A stretch of DNA of 64,000 nucleotides from JAVVEG01 sp041751425. Its GTDB lineage: Bacteria; Pseudomonadota; Gammaproteobacteria; Pseudomonadales; Pseudohongiellaceae. Below the pieces are notes generated by a model. The model had not been told where the DNA came from and made no database searches. It saw only the letters and a list, made by a program, of their open reading frames with translations. The stretch is from positions 186,001 through 250,000 of the forward strand of contig JBGSXL010000007.1 in the NCBI GenBank assembly GCA_041751425.1, read 5' to 3'. Within the stretch, counting starts at the first letter, position 1, and each line of letters opens with the position of its first letter. The translations under genes were made by a program, and so were the position numbers. This document shows positions 44,398 to 54,300 of this stretch, piece by piece.

Positions 44398-45863
44398 GAG
44401 TTTTCTCCCTGTGTCAGTGCCTGCGGTTTTTGCTGGTGCCACTGCGTGTGCTGCTGAAACTGATGCGCAACGTTCAGCAGTTTCGCTTCGGCGAAATCGC
44501 CCGCGACAATCTGCATGCCCACTGGTAAACCTTTGCTGATGCCAACCGGAATAGAAATTCCCGGCAGGCCGGCCAGATTCACGGCGATGGTATAAATATC
44601 TTCCAGATACATGGTCACCGGGTCATCATTTTTCTCGCCCACTTTGAAAGCAGTATGCGGTGTCGTTGGGCCGATGATGACATCCACCTGTTTGAAGGCC
44701 TCATCGAAATCCTGCTTGATCAGGCGGCGAATCTGCTGCGCCTTGATGTAATAGGCATCGTAATAACCAGCCGACAACGCGTAAGTGCCTACCATGATGC
44801 GGCGCTTTACTTCAGCACCGAAACCTTCACTGCGGGAACGCTTATACATGTCTTCCAGATTCACAGGGTTTTCACAGCGATGACCAAAGCGCACACCGTC
44901 ATAACGCGACAGGTTCGCTGAAGCCTCAGCTGGGGCGATCACATAATACGCAGAGACCGACAAGTGATTGTTGGGCAGATCGACTTCAACCAACGAAGCG
45001 CCCAGATTTTCAAAAACCTTGAATGCCTCCTGCAAAGCCTGCTCGACATCCTTGCCAAGACCTTCGGCGAAATGCTGTTTCGGAATGCCGATGCGCAGAC
45101 CTTGCAGCGAATCATTCAGTGTTGCTGTGTAGTCTGGGGTTGGTTTGTCGAGGCAGGTTGAATCGCGCAGATCTGCTTGCGCCATGACATTCATCACCAG
45201 CGCAGCATCCTCAGCGCTCTTGGTCAGTGGACCGGCCTGATCGAGGCTCGACGCAAAGGCGATCATCCCCCAGCGTGACACGCGACCATAGCTGGGTTTG
45301 AATCCGGTAATGCCGCAGAAGGCCGCGGGCTGGCGAATGGAACCGCCGGTATCAGAGCCGGTTGCCATCGCGCAAAGGTCTGCTGCCACCGCTGCTGCCG
45401 AGCCGCCTGAGGAGCCGCCTGGCACACGACTGATATCCCATGGATTACGAACGGCGCCATAGTAGCTGGTCTCATTGGATGAACCCATCGCGAATTCATC
45501 CATATTGGTCTTGCCCAACGTCACTGCGCCTGCCTGATTGAAACTTTCCACGATGGTTGCATCGTAAGGAGAAATGAAATTGGACAACATGCGAGAGCCA
45601 CAGGTGGTGCGGACATCGCGCACACAGAAAATATCCTTGTGCGCTATCGGAACGCCAGTCAATGGCCCCCCCTGTTTAGCGGCCAACACTGCGTCAGCCG
45701 CTTTGGCCTGTGCCAGAGCCAGATCCTCGGTCACTGTGATAAAAGCGTTGAGGTCGCCATTGAGCAGTTTGATGCGACGCAGATAGTCCTGCGTCAACTC
45801 CAGGCTGGAAACTTCTCTGCTTTGCAGTGCGCGGGCTATTTCGGCAACGGTTTTACTTAACAT
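44394..45863 (-). CDS. gatA: Asp-tRNA(Asn)/Glu-tRNA(Gln) amidotransferase subunit A
   Basis: GatA hydrolyses glutamine to provide ammonia to GatB. The 489-residue amidase-signature protein has a Ser-cisSer-Lys triad: K76 in A-H-K-D, S151 in G-G-S-S-G-G-S, and S175 in G-S-D-T-G-G-S-I-R. It follows gatC by 48 bp and overlaps gatB by 4 bp. The presence of the whole complex suggests that Asn-tRNA and/or Gln-tRNA is made by the indirect route. Confidence 0.97.
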   Translation of the reverse strand: MLSKTVAEIARALQSREVSSLELTQDYLRRIKLLNGDLNAFITVTEDLALAQAKAADAVLAAKQGGPLTGVPIAHKDIFCVRDVRTTCGSRMLSNFISPYDATIVESFNQAGAVTLGKTNMDEFAMGSSNETSYYGAVRNPWDISRVPGGSSGGSAAAVAADLCAMATGSDTGGSIRQPAAFCGITGFKPSYGRVSRWGMIAFASSLDQAGPLTKSAEDAALVMNVMAQADLRDSTCLDKPTPDYTATLNDSLQGLRIGIPKQHFAEGLGKDVEQALQEAFKVFENLGASLVEVDLPNNHLSVSAYYVIAPAEASANLSRYDGVRFGHRCENPVNLEDMYKRSRSEGFGAEVKRRIMVGTYALSAGYYDAYYIKAQQIRRLIKQDFDEAFKQVDVIIGPTTPHTAFKVGEKNDDPVTMYLEDIYTIAVNLAGLPGISIPVGISKGLPVGMQIVAGDFAEAKLLNVAHQFQQHTQWHQQKPQALTQGENS

Positions 45864-45911
45864 GCTTGTCTGTATCCTTGGTCTATACTCTTTGTGGCAA
45901 TGGATGGTGAC

Positions 45912-46199
45912 TCACTCAATCACCTTTGGTACCAGATAAAGCCCGTCTTGCGTGGCAGGCGCTATGCGCTGCAGATAATCGCGATTATCGGTCTCGGTGA
46001 CTTCATCGGCACGCAGTCGCTGCACTGCATCGAAGGGGTGCGCCAACGGAGCGACATCTTTGGTCTCAACATTTTGCATCTGGTCAATTAACGCCAGAAT
46101 CGCTGAAATGCGGCTGGTCACTTCGCGTGTTTCAGCTTCATTGATATGCAGGCGTGCGAGATGTGCAATTTTTTCCACATCCGAGTTGTCTAAGGGCAT
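45912..46199 (-). CDS. gatC: Asp-tRNA(Asn)/Glu-tRNA(Gln) amidotransferase subunit C
   Basis: GatC is the small linker that stabilises the GatA-GatB pair. The 95-residue protein begins M-P-L-D-N-S-D-V-E-K-I-A-H-L-A-R-L and contains D-V-A-P-L-A-H-P, L-R-A-D-E-V and the C-terminal G-L-Y-L-V-P-K-V-I-E. The start at 46199 is set by GGAGAAAG immediately upstream on the minus strand. It heads the gatC-gatA-gatB-PA4642 operon and is divergent from mreB. Confidence 0.95.
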   Translation of the reverse strand: MPLDNSDVEKIAHLARLHINEAETREVTSRISAILALIDQMQNVETKDVAPLAHPFDAVQRLRADEVTETDNRDYLQRIAPATQDGLYLVPKVIE

Positions 46200-46519
46200 C
46201 AACTTTCTCCAAAAGAGGTTTGTTACAGCTATGTGCCAGTTTGCTATTTGTGCGATACTGCGCAACCTGATCAAGTTTCTTCAATTTACCTGACGCAAGG
46301 ACCTTGAAAGTCTCTCAAAATAGACTCTTGCCCTAATTACGTGCCGTTGTTAGAGTGCGTATCTATTTACCGGGAGGCCGCCCGGAGAAGCCGCGATTAT
46401 ACGGGATTATCGTCGCTTTGGGACAACAAAATAAGACATTAAATTAATAGGGTTTCTCGCATTTCATAGAGAATCCTCCGCGACGTAAGAACGCATCAAT
46501 TGAGGTTATCAAAAAGTCG
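46200..46519. promoter_or_regulatory. Divergent gatC/mreB intergenic region with leader hairpins
   Basis: No gene is seen in this 320-bp gap. It should hold promoters for both operons. A possible -35-like TTGGGA (46418-46423) lies before an AT-rich TTAAATTAAT stretch (about 46439), a weak match. Two inverted repeats are clear: CCGGG-AGGCCG-CCCGG (46370-46385), and an imperfect GG-TTTCTC...GAGAA-T-CC hairpin (about 46451-46476) that would fall in the mreB leader. The mreB ATG has only a distant GAGG before it. Confidence 0.55.
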
Positions 46520-47560
46520 ATGTTCAAAAAGATAAGAGGGATGTTTTCCAATGACCTGTCTATCGATCTCGGGACAGCTAATACACTGATTTATGTTCGC
46601 GGCGAAGGCATCGTACTTAACGAACCATCGGTGGTGGCAATCAGAAGTCATAATGGCCAGAAAATCGTTACTGCAGTAGGTGCTGATGCGAAGCGTATGC
46701 TCGGCAGAACACCGGGCAATATCACAGCGATTCGTCCTCTTAAGGATGGCGTGATTGCGGATTTCCAAGTGACCGAAAAGATGTTGCAGCATTTCATCAG
46801 CAAAGTGCATGAAAACAGTTTCTTCCCGCCCAGCCCCCGGGTGTTGATATGTGTTCCCTGTAAATCCACGCAGGTGGAGCGCCGTGCCATACGTGAGTCA
46901 GCTATCAGTGCTGGCGCCCGTGAGGTCCGTTTGATTGAAGAGCCCATGGCAGCTGCCATCGGCGCAGGTCTGCCGGTAGAGCAGGCCAGTGGCTCCATGG
47001 TGGTTGATATTGGTGGCGGCACTACGGAAATCGCTATTATTTCCCTGAACGGTATTGTATATGCGGAGTCTGTGCGCATTGGCGGAGACCGCTTTGACGA
47101 GGCCATTATCACTCACGTACGCAGGAACTATGGCAGTCTGATTGGTGAAGCGACTGCGGAACGAATCAAGAAAGAAATCGGCTGTGCCTTTCCGACCGAG
47201 GGCGTGCTCCGTGAGATTGACGTACGCGGCCGCAACCTGGCCGAAGGCGTACCACGCAGCTTTACGCTAAACAGTGACGAGATACTGGAGGCTTTGCAGG
47301 AGACTCTGTCCGCCATCGTGCAGGCTGTTAAAAGTGCATTGGAACAATCGCCACCTGAGCTCGCTTCCGATATCGCCGAAAATGGCATGGTGCTCACAGG
47401 CGGTGGCGCCTTGTTGAAGGATCTGGATAAGCTGCTGGCGGAGGAGACCGGGCTGCCAGTCATTATTGCTGAAGATCCTCTGACCTGTGTCGCGCGTGGC
47501 GGCGGTAAAGCCATGGAATTGATGGATGCCAACGATATGGACTCGTTGACGCTGGAATAG
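46520..47560 (+). CDS. mreB: Rod-shape-determining actin homologue MreB
   Basis: MreB polymerises below the inner membrane and guides the elongasome for lateral wall synthesis. The 346-residue protein begins M-F-K-K-I-R-G-M-F-S-N-D-L-S-I-D-L-G-T-A-N-T-L-I-Y. It contains the phosphate loops D-L-G-T-A-N-T and D-I-G-G-G-T-T-E, the E-E-P-M-A-A-A-I-G connector and L-T-G-G-G-A-L-L at the adenosine site. The N-terminal helix would bind the membrane. It begins the conserved mreBCD-maf-rng-yhdP block. Confidence 0.97.
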   Translation: MFKKIRGMFSNDLSIDLGTANTLIYVRGEGIVLNEPSVVAIRSHNGQKIVTAVGADAKRMLGRTPGNITAIRPLKDGVIADFQVTEKMLQHFISKVHENSFFPPSPRVLICVPCKSTQVERRAIRESAISAGAREVRLIEEPMAAAIGAGLPVEQASGSMVVDIGGGTTEIAIISLNGIVYAESVRIGGDRFDEAIITHVRRNYGSLIGEATAERIKKEIGCAFPTEGVLREIDVRGRNLAEGVPRSFTLNSDEILEALQETLSAIVQAVKSALEQSPPELASDIAENGMVLTGGGALLKDLDKLLAEETGLPVIIAEDPLTCVARGGGKAMELMDANDMDSLTLE

Positions 47561-47584
47561 ACTTCGATTAACTGAGGTTCCCTT

Positions 47585-48565
47585 ATCAAAACCTTATTCA
47601 TCAAAGGAGTCTCACTTGAGTATCGCGCAGCGGCGTTCGTTGTTCTGTCGGTAGCTGTCATGTATGTGGACAGCCGCTTCGACTACCTTGACCGTGTGCG
47701 CTACGGACTCGCCTATGTTACCTCCCCGCTGTATTGGGTAGCCGATACGCCCGCACGCATGTCCTATTGGATTGATGACGTCTTCGTCTCCCACCGCGAT
47801 CTTCTGGAAGAAAACGCCCAGCTGAGGCAAGAGCTGTTGCTGGCGCAGCGTGAGCTGCAGTTGCTGGCTAGCTTAACCAGCGAAAACAGTCGGTTACGTG
47901 CGTTACAGGAAGCTTCCCAGGCAGTCGCCGGGCAGGTAATGACTGCCGAGATAATCAATGTTTCCTCCGACCCGGGTTCCCGCCGCGTGTTGATCAATCG
48001 CGGCGCAGTCAATGGTGTGGTCATGGGGCAGGCCTTGCTGGATGCGCATGGATTGATGGGGCAGGTAATTGAAGTGCTGCCTTTTACCAGTTGGGTCATG
48101 TTGATCACCGATTCGCGCCACGGCACACCGGTGCAGGTAAACCGTAATGGAGAACGTGCCATTGCCCGCGGTAGCCGTAGTGCCGCACCCGAACTGGAAT
48201 TGGAATATGTACCGGATACCGCAGATATTATTGTCGGCGACTTGCTGGTGAGCTCCGGTCTGGGCCAACGTTTCCCGAAAGACTATCCGGTCGCAGAAGT
48301 CATCAATGTACGTCATGATCCCGGCCAACCTTTCGCCACTATTCGCGCTCGTCCGCTCGCGCAGTTGGACAGAACCCGTCACGTGATGCTGGTTATCCCG
48401 GACGAACCTGTGCTGCCAGATGCGCTCGTGATCAAGCAGGAATTGGAGCCTGATTTGATAGAAGGTTTGGAAGAGGGTGTGAAAGAAGAATTGGAGCAGT
48501 TACCTGATTACGGGCCAGCGCCAGATCAAGTGCAGGCAGCACCCCCGCCAGAGGAGGAGCTATAA
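47585..48565 (+). CDS. mreC: Cell-shape protein MreC, start codon non-canonical
   Basis: MreC is a single-pass periplasmic scaffold of the elongasome. Its body shows D-L-L-E-E-N-A-Q-L-R-Q-E-L coiled coil and the beta-rich domain with I-N-R-G-A-V-N-G-V-V-M-G-Q and I-V-G-D-L-L-V-S-S-G-L-G. The first in-frame ATG is 47660, but the 26 codons before it encode the family N-terminus (I-K-T-L-F-I-K-G-V-S-L) and the only membrane helix (A-A-A-F-V-V-L-S-V-A-V). No ATG, GTG or TTG is in that frame back to the stop at 47573. ATC at 47585, seven bases after GAGG, is the best candidate start. The minimal certain CDS is 47660-48565. Confidence 0.85.
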   Translation: MKTLFIKGVSLEYRAAAFVVLSVAVMYVDSRFDYLDRVRYGLAYVTSPLYWVADTPARMSYWIDDVFVSHRDLLEENAQLRQELLLAQRELQLLASLTSENSRLRALQEASQAVAGQVMTAEIINVSSDPGSRRVLINRGAVNGVVMGQALLDAHGLMGQVIEVLPFTSWVMLITDSRHGTPVQVNRNGERAIARGSRSAAPELELEYVPDTADIIVGDLLVSSGLGQRFPKDYPVAEVINVRHDPGQPFATIRARPLAQLDRTRHVMLVIPDEPVLPDALVIKQELEPDLIEGLEEGVKEELEQLPDYGPAPDQVQAAPPPEEEL

Positions 48566-48568
48566 CTG

Positions 48569-49057
48569 ATGCAGTCTCGTTCTCATGGTACCTGGGTAAT
48601 ATTGCTCAGTTTTGCTGTCGCGTACTTGTTGGCGATAGTGCCGATTCCTGATTGGGCTTTGAACTATCGTCCGCAGTGGGTCGTGATGGTGTTGATCTAT
48701 TGGGCCATTGCATTGCCCTACCGAGTAGGGATGGGCTTTGCCTGGGTTGCAGGCTTATTGTTGGATATTCTGGAAGGCTCGATGCTGGGGCTGAATGCTC
48801 TGGCATTCGCTATTGTGGCTTACATTGCGTTGAGTTTGCACCAACGTTTGCGTATGTTCTCCGCCGTCCAGCAAAGCGGGCTGGTGTTGGCCTTGATTGG
48901 TCTGCACATGATGATGGTGCATTGGATGAAGATAGCCACCAACCAGACAGTGTCATCCAATCTTCTCTTCCTGCTGGGCGCACTTGCCAGCGCCTTCCTG
49001 TGGCCCTGGATTTTTGTTTTTTTGCGCCAGCTGCGTGTAGGTTTCGGCGTCAGATAG
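48569..49057 (+). CDS. mreD: Rod-shape-determining protein MreD
   Basis: MreD is an inner-membrane partner of MreC in the elongasome. The 162-residue protein has about five membrane helices and the family pattern W-V-I-L-L-S-F-A-V-A-Y-L, then R-P-Q-W-V-V-M-V-L-I-Y-W-A-I-A-L-P-Y-R-V-G and G-L-L-L-D-I-L-E-G-S-M-L-G. It starts 3 bp after mreC. Confidence 0.95.
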   Translation: MQSRSHGTWVILLSFAVAYLLAIVPIPDWALNYRPQWVVMVLIYWAIALPYRVGMGFAWVAGLLLDILEGSMLGLNALAFAIVAYIALSLHQRLRMFSAVQQSGLVLALIGLHMMMVHWMKIATNQTVSSNLLFLLGALASAFLWPWIFVFLRQLRVGFGVR

Positions 49058-49093
49058 CAATTATTCAAAATCTTATTAGAGAGTTTAGGAATC

Positions 49094-49723
49094 ATGTTGC
49101 CGCGCTTTGACAATATCATTCTGGCCTCCGCGTCGCCGCGTCGTCGAGAGTTGCTGGACCAAATCGGTGTCAAATACCAAACGCTTGTTCATGCAGTTGA
49201 CGAAACCCCAATGCCTGCCGAAGACCCACAGGATTATGTGTGCCGCCTGGCACTTGCCAAAGCTGAGTCAGTAGCTGTCGAATGGCGCAACACTCCCGTT
49301 CTTGGCGCGGACACTATTGTGATAGCCGGAAACCAGATACTGGGTAAACCCGGGAATCGCGACGATGCCGTCAGGATGTTGCTGACTTTGTCGGGTCGTA
49401 CGCACATAGTTTATTCTGCGGTAGCTATCTGTCTGGGTGACGAGCACGCGGTAAAGATGTCCACCACCAAAGTCACCTTTCGGGCACTGAGCGCCGAAGA
49501 ATGTCTGCGCTACTGGCTAACCGGCGAGCCTGAAGGCAAGGCCGGTGCCTATGCGATTCAAGGCCAGGCCGCCATGTTTGTGACAAACGTGGAAGGCAGT
49601 TACTCCGGCGTCGTGGGTCTGCCTGTCTACGAAACCTGCCAATTGCTGGAACATTTTGAAGTGCGCACAGCTATGTCTGTCAGGGAAGCCGAGATTGACA
49701 GTATCTCGCAGGGCCATTCATGA
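49094..49723 (+). CDS. maf: Maf-family nucleoside triphosphate pyrophosphatase (YhdE type)
   Basis: Maf proteins hydrolyse non-canonical or excess nucleotides (YhdE type: dTTP, UTP and modified pyrimidines). The 209-residue protein has the signature A-S-A-S-P-R-R-R-E-L-L (13-23), D-E-T-P, the A-L-A-K-A-E segment and V-L-G-A-D-T-I-V with the catalytic aspartate. The C-terminal G-A-Y-A-I-Q-G block is also present. Its stop overlaps the rng start by 4 bp (49720-49723), as in many gammaproteobacteria. Confidence 0.95.
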   Translation: MLPRFDNIILASASPRRRELLDQIGVKYQTLVHAVDETPMPAEDPQDYVCRLALAKAESVAVEWRNTPVLGADTIVIAGNQILGKPGNRDDAVRMLLTLSGRTHIVYSAVAICLGDEHAVKMSTTKVTFRALSAEECLRYWLTGEPEGKAGAYAIQGQAAMFVTNVEGSYSGVVGLPVYETCQLLEHFEVRTAMSVREAEIDSISQGHS

Positions 49724-51210
49724 GCGAGGAAATTCTTGTCAATGTCACGCCGATGGAAACGCGGGTAGCGTTGACAGAAAACGGTCTTCTGCAGGAGATT
49801 TTCATCGAGCGCAATGATGGCCGTGGCCACGCCGGAGATATCTTCGTTGGCAAAGTGTTGCGCGTAATGCCGGGTATGGAAGCAGCATTTGTCGATATAG
49901 GCCTGGAGCGCTCTGCATTTATTCATTGTGCTGATATAGCCGCCATCTCACCGGAAGGCTTCGAAGTTACAGTGGAAGGCTCCTCAATTTCCAGTTTACT
50001 GCGAGAAGGGCAGATGCTGGTAGTACAGGTACAGAAAGATCCTATTGGCAGCAAAGGCGCCAGGTTAACCACACAGTTGTCACTGCCTTCGCGAAATCTG
50101 GTTTACTTGCCTCGTAACAAGCACATTGGTGTCTCGCAACGTTTGGAAGATGAGGTGGAGCGTGAGCGGCTGTTGGTGCTGCTTGAACAGTGCATGCAAA
50201 AGGAAGGGTTGGCGGACAACGGTGGGTTCATCGTTCGCACCGCTGCCGAAGGTGCCTCGGAACAAGAGCTCCTGGAAGACATAAATTTTCTGAAACGACT
50301 ATGGGAAACCGTCAGGCAACAGATGGATAATGAGCAAAGGGTTAATGTTATTTATCGTGATTTGCCGCTTTATTTACGCGCTATGCGAGATCTGATCACA
50401 CCTGCTACCCAAAGAATCAGAGTGGATAACGAGGAATCGCATACGGAGATATCCCGGTTTCTGCAGAACTTTATTCCGGAGTATGGCAACGGTGTGGAAT
50501 ACTATTCTGGTGAGCGGCCTGTGTTTGATTTATTCGGTATTGATGATGAGATCAACAAGGCGCTGGGGCGTCAGGTGAAGCTGAAATCCGGTGGTGATCT
50601 TATCATTGATCAAACCGAAGCCATGACAACTATCGATGTGAATACGGGTGCTTTTGTCGGCGGCAGTAATCATGCCGATACCATTCTGAAAACCAATCTT
50701 GAGGCTGCAGGGGCCATCGCCCGGCAGGTGCGGTTGCGTAATATCGGCGGCATTATCATATTGGATTTCATCGATATGCTGGACCCTGAACACCAGCGTC
50801 AAGTGCTGAGAGCGTTGCATAAGGCGTTGGAAAAAGATCGAGCGCGAACCAGTATCTCCGCAATATCCAGTCTGGGGCTCGTCGAGATGACCCGCAAAAG
50901 AATCCGTGAAAGTCTCGCACAAATCCTTTGTGGTCAGTGCCCGGTTTGCCAGGGACGAGCGCGGGTGAAAACACCAGAAACTGTTTGCTACGAGATCTTT
51001 CGGGAGCTCATGCGTGTAGCCCGCACATCTGAGAAAGCGGTTTTGCAGGTCAATGCCTCCCAGACTGTTGTAGATCGCTTACTTGACGAGGAGTCCGATG
51101 CATTAGCAAATCTGGAAGAATTGCTGGGCAAGACGGTCAAGTTTGAGGTTGAACCCATGTATACTCCGGAGCAATATGACGTGATACTGACCAGTGGCCC
51201 CGGAAAATAG
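49720..51210 (+). CDS. rng: Ribonuclease G
   Basis: RNase G is an endonuclease that matures the 16S rRNA 5' end and cleaves some mRNAs. The 496-residue protein has an S1-like domain (G-D-I-F-V-G-K-V-L-R-V-M-P-G-M-E-A-A-F-V-D-I-G), the catalytic core with I-D-V-N-T-G-A-F-V-G and I-I-L-D-F-I-D-M, and the zinc-link C-G-Q-C-P-V-C-Q-G. It lacks the RNase E C-terminal scaffold, which separates it from rne. Confidence 0.96.
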   Translation: MSEEILVNVTPMETRVALTENGLLQEIFIERNDGRGHAGDIFVGKVLRVMPGMEAAFVDIGLERSAFIHCADIAAISPEGFEVTVEGSSISSLLREGQMLVVQVQKDPIGSKGARLTTQLSLPSRNLVYLPRNKHIGVSQRLEDEVERERLLVLLEQCMQKEGLADNGGFIVRTAAEGASEQELLEDINFLKRLWETVRQQMDNEQRVNVIYRDLPLYLRAMRDLITPATQRIRVDNEESHTEISRFLQNFIPEYGNGVEYYSGERPVFDLFGIDDEINKALGRQVKLKSGGDLIIDQTEAMTTIDVNTGAFVGGSNHADTILKTNLEAAGAIARQVRLRNIGGIIILDFIDMLDPEHQRQVLRALHKALEKDRARTSISAISSLGLVEMTRKRIRESLAQILCGQCPVCQGRARVKTPETVCYEIFRELMRVARTSEKAVLQVNASQTVVDRLLDEESDALANLEELLGKTVKFEVEPMYTPEQYDVILTSGPGK

Positions 51211-51312
51211 AGGCTCTGTTAGAGACACTGGAGTCGCCAGGCCGATCAGTAGCTGTCTGAAGGGACGCTTCAACCATCTGGACCAATTTCACTTGCTCAG
51301 GCTTAAAATGCC

Positions 51313-54300
51313 ATGGCTACAGCCGTATCAGCACTGTCAATCATCAGAGCGGTTTCCCGCCAGTTGTTCTGGCTGGTGACCCTGTTGCTGATTCTATTGG
51401 CTGTCTATGTAAGTCTGGGGCAGCAATTGATTCCACTGGTGCAGAATTATCGCAGTGATATTGAGTCACGTTTGTCGCAGAGCCTTGGTATGCCGGTGCA
51501 ATTGGCTGGAGTGCGGGGCGCCTGGAACCAATTGAATCCAGTCTTGTATCTGCAGCAGGTACAGTTGATGGCAGCAGTCGGCACAGAGAGTTCAGCGCCA
51601 CAGGCCGCCGTAGAGATAGATAATATTGAGGTGGAACTGGACGCTCTGGCCAGCCTTCTGGGCTGGCGGTTAATCTTGCAGACCGTAAATATCAATGGTC
51701 TCGCCTTTGAATTCATGGAGCAGAGTGGTGGCGGCTGGCAGTTGGCGGGCGTCAACACGGGCACCGCAAGCGATCTGACAGCAGATCAGGTATTCGAAAT
51801 CGCCTCACGGTTCGGCAATTTGGAACTGAACGAAACACGCCTGAACTTCCATTTCCTGAACGGCCAGGTCCAAACCTTGAATGACGGGCGTGTTCGCTTC
51901 CAGAGCCGGGGTATCCAGCATTTCCTGCATCTTGATGCGTGGTGGGGCGATGCATTGCAGCCACTGAGTGTTTCTGCTGAGCTGCAGGGAAACGAGTTGC
52001 GCCGGCTTAGTGGTAATTTGCACCTGCGTTTACCAGCCAACGACTATTCCGCGATTGTAGTCGGCCAGGGTGGGGCCAATTTCAATGTGCGCAATCTGAC
52101 CGGTGAAGCTGAGCTTTGGTTTAGCCTGGAAATCGGCAGCTTGGCCAGTTTACAGGGCAATATCGATTTTCCTTTGTTAGGCATACTGCGCACCGCTAAT
52201 GATAGCGCAGACGTCTCTGCTGACACTCGTCAGGAAGAGTTTGTGCAGATTGAGAACCTGCAGGGAAAAATCGCGCTGCAACGCAATTCTGCAGATACAT
52301 CCGCCGGTTGGGATGTAGTTTTGCGGGACATTGGATTCAATTGGCAGGAAGCGCAGTGGCCCGAAGGCGATATGCTGATGAAGTATCGCGAGAACAGCAG
52401 TATCGTGTGGCAGGCGGAGGAGCTGAATGTAGGCTTGCTACATGCCATTATCGACTTTGCTGAAGTAATGCCGGAACCAACTGGCAATACGCTCCAGGCT
52501 CTGGGTCTCAGAGGCCATTTGCGTAATCTTGAACTGATCGCCAATCTTGCAGCGCAGGAAAACTCTACAATTCCCGCACTGACATCGTTGCACGTAGCTG
52601 CAAATCTGCAGGAAATGAGTATGAACGAGTATCAGGGCGCGCCGGCAATCTGGGGAGTTAACGGATACGGCGAACTGAATCTGGATGACAGTACCGATAA
52701 GTTTAGCGGATTTCTGGAAGTCAGTTCGAACGACCTGATGTTGCATTTGCCGGGATTATTTCAGGATCCATGGTCATATCAATCGGTAAATGGACGTGTT
52801 GATTACAGTCTCGATCTTTCTCAGGGAATGCACTTGCGTTTGGTCAGCGGTGTGATTCATGCGGAATCAGAAATCATCAAAGGTCGCGCACAGTTTGCCG
52901 TTAATGTTGATCGCAAACCGGAGACTCCCACCATTGCTACGCTGGAACTATTGGTAGGTGCGCTGCAGGCTGATGTGGCTTATAAAAAAGCATATCTGCC
53001 TATGTCGGACCGTGCCCCCGCTTCCATTCAAAGTGTCATGAACTGGGTGGACTCTGCAGTGCTGGCAGGCGACGGCAGCAACAGTGGTCTCATTTATCGT
53101 GGATCGACATTGCGCGGTTCTGCGCCTGCCGAAAAAACATTGCAAATGTTCCTCCGCGTGGAGGAGGGGCAGTTCGCATTCGACCCCGCCTGGCCAACCC
53201 TGGATAGGCTCTCGGGTTTGGTGCAGATTGATGACGGTGTCGTAGATGTCGCTGTTGCGAATGGCGAATCGCTGGGCATTCGATTCAATGCCACCACTGC
53301 GGCAGTGCGACGCAACGCAAATGGTCAGGGTAGTTGGGTGACCGTTCAGGGCAGCGGTAATGGCACAGCTGCACAAGGTTTGCAGTATCTGCAACACACT
53401 CCGGTGACGCAGGGCTTTGCCGGCTATTTGTCAGACTGGGAGGCTGTCGGCGATGTGGATATGAAACTGGCATTGAACATCCCATTGTTCATGCCGAACA
53501 CTGTCCCCGAGGTTAATATACAGCTCGAATTGCAGGACAATAGTTTGTTCATTCCCGAACTGGAGCTTCAATTCGGCGATATCAGCGGGAGACTGACTTA
53601 TCAGCAGGATATTGGCTTACAAAGTGAAGGGTTGAATGCCACACTTTTCGGCGACAAAGCGGCAGTCAAGTTGCGCTCTGATGGGCGCATAGCGGAGGCG
53701 CCAGCCACAGTAGTGGAATTGGCAGGCCGTGCGGAAATTGCAGAGCTTACGCATTGGCCGCTGAATACCGCGTTGAGTAATGCGTTGCTGAATAAAGCGC
53801 AAGGCACTCTGGTATATGACGCGCGTTTCGAAATTCCTCAACAAAGCTCCCCTAATGCGGAACAGGTTCTCAGCCGTTTCAGTTTGCGTTCCGACATGCA
53901 GTCGGTCAATCTGGATTTCCCGGCACCTTTGCAAAAATTGCGCGGCGTCAACCTGCCAATGACCCTGGATATAGACTTTCTGGCAGATGGCGCCAGAGTG
54001 CGCAGCACAATCAATAATATTCTCAATGCTGATTTGCAGTTGCAGGATGGTGGAAGCGTTGAACGGGGTCTGATCCTGTTGGGCGCGCGCGATGAATCAT
54101 TGCCGGTTCGCCGTTTCAACACCAATGCTCCGGGTATCGAAATGCTTGGTGAGTTGGGGCGCATAGATTATGGACAATGGTCGGATTTTTTTGGTTCAGT
54201 GGCAGCCAGCGGCGCAACGGGAGGCGCTACGCTGAGTAGGTTTGTCAGTTTGGGTGACGTGCAGATAGAGGAGTTGCTGATACTGGGGCAGAGTATCGAG

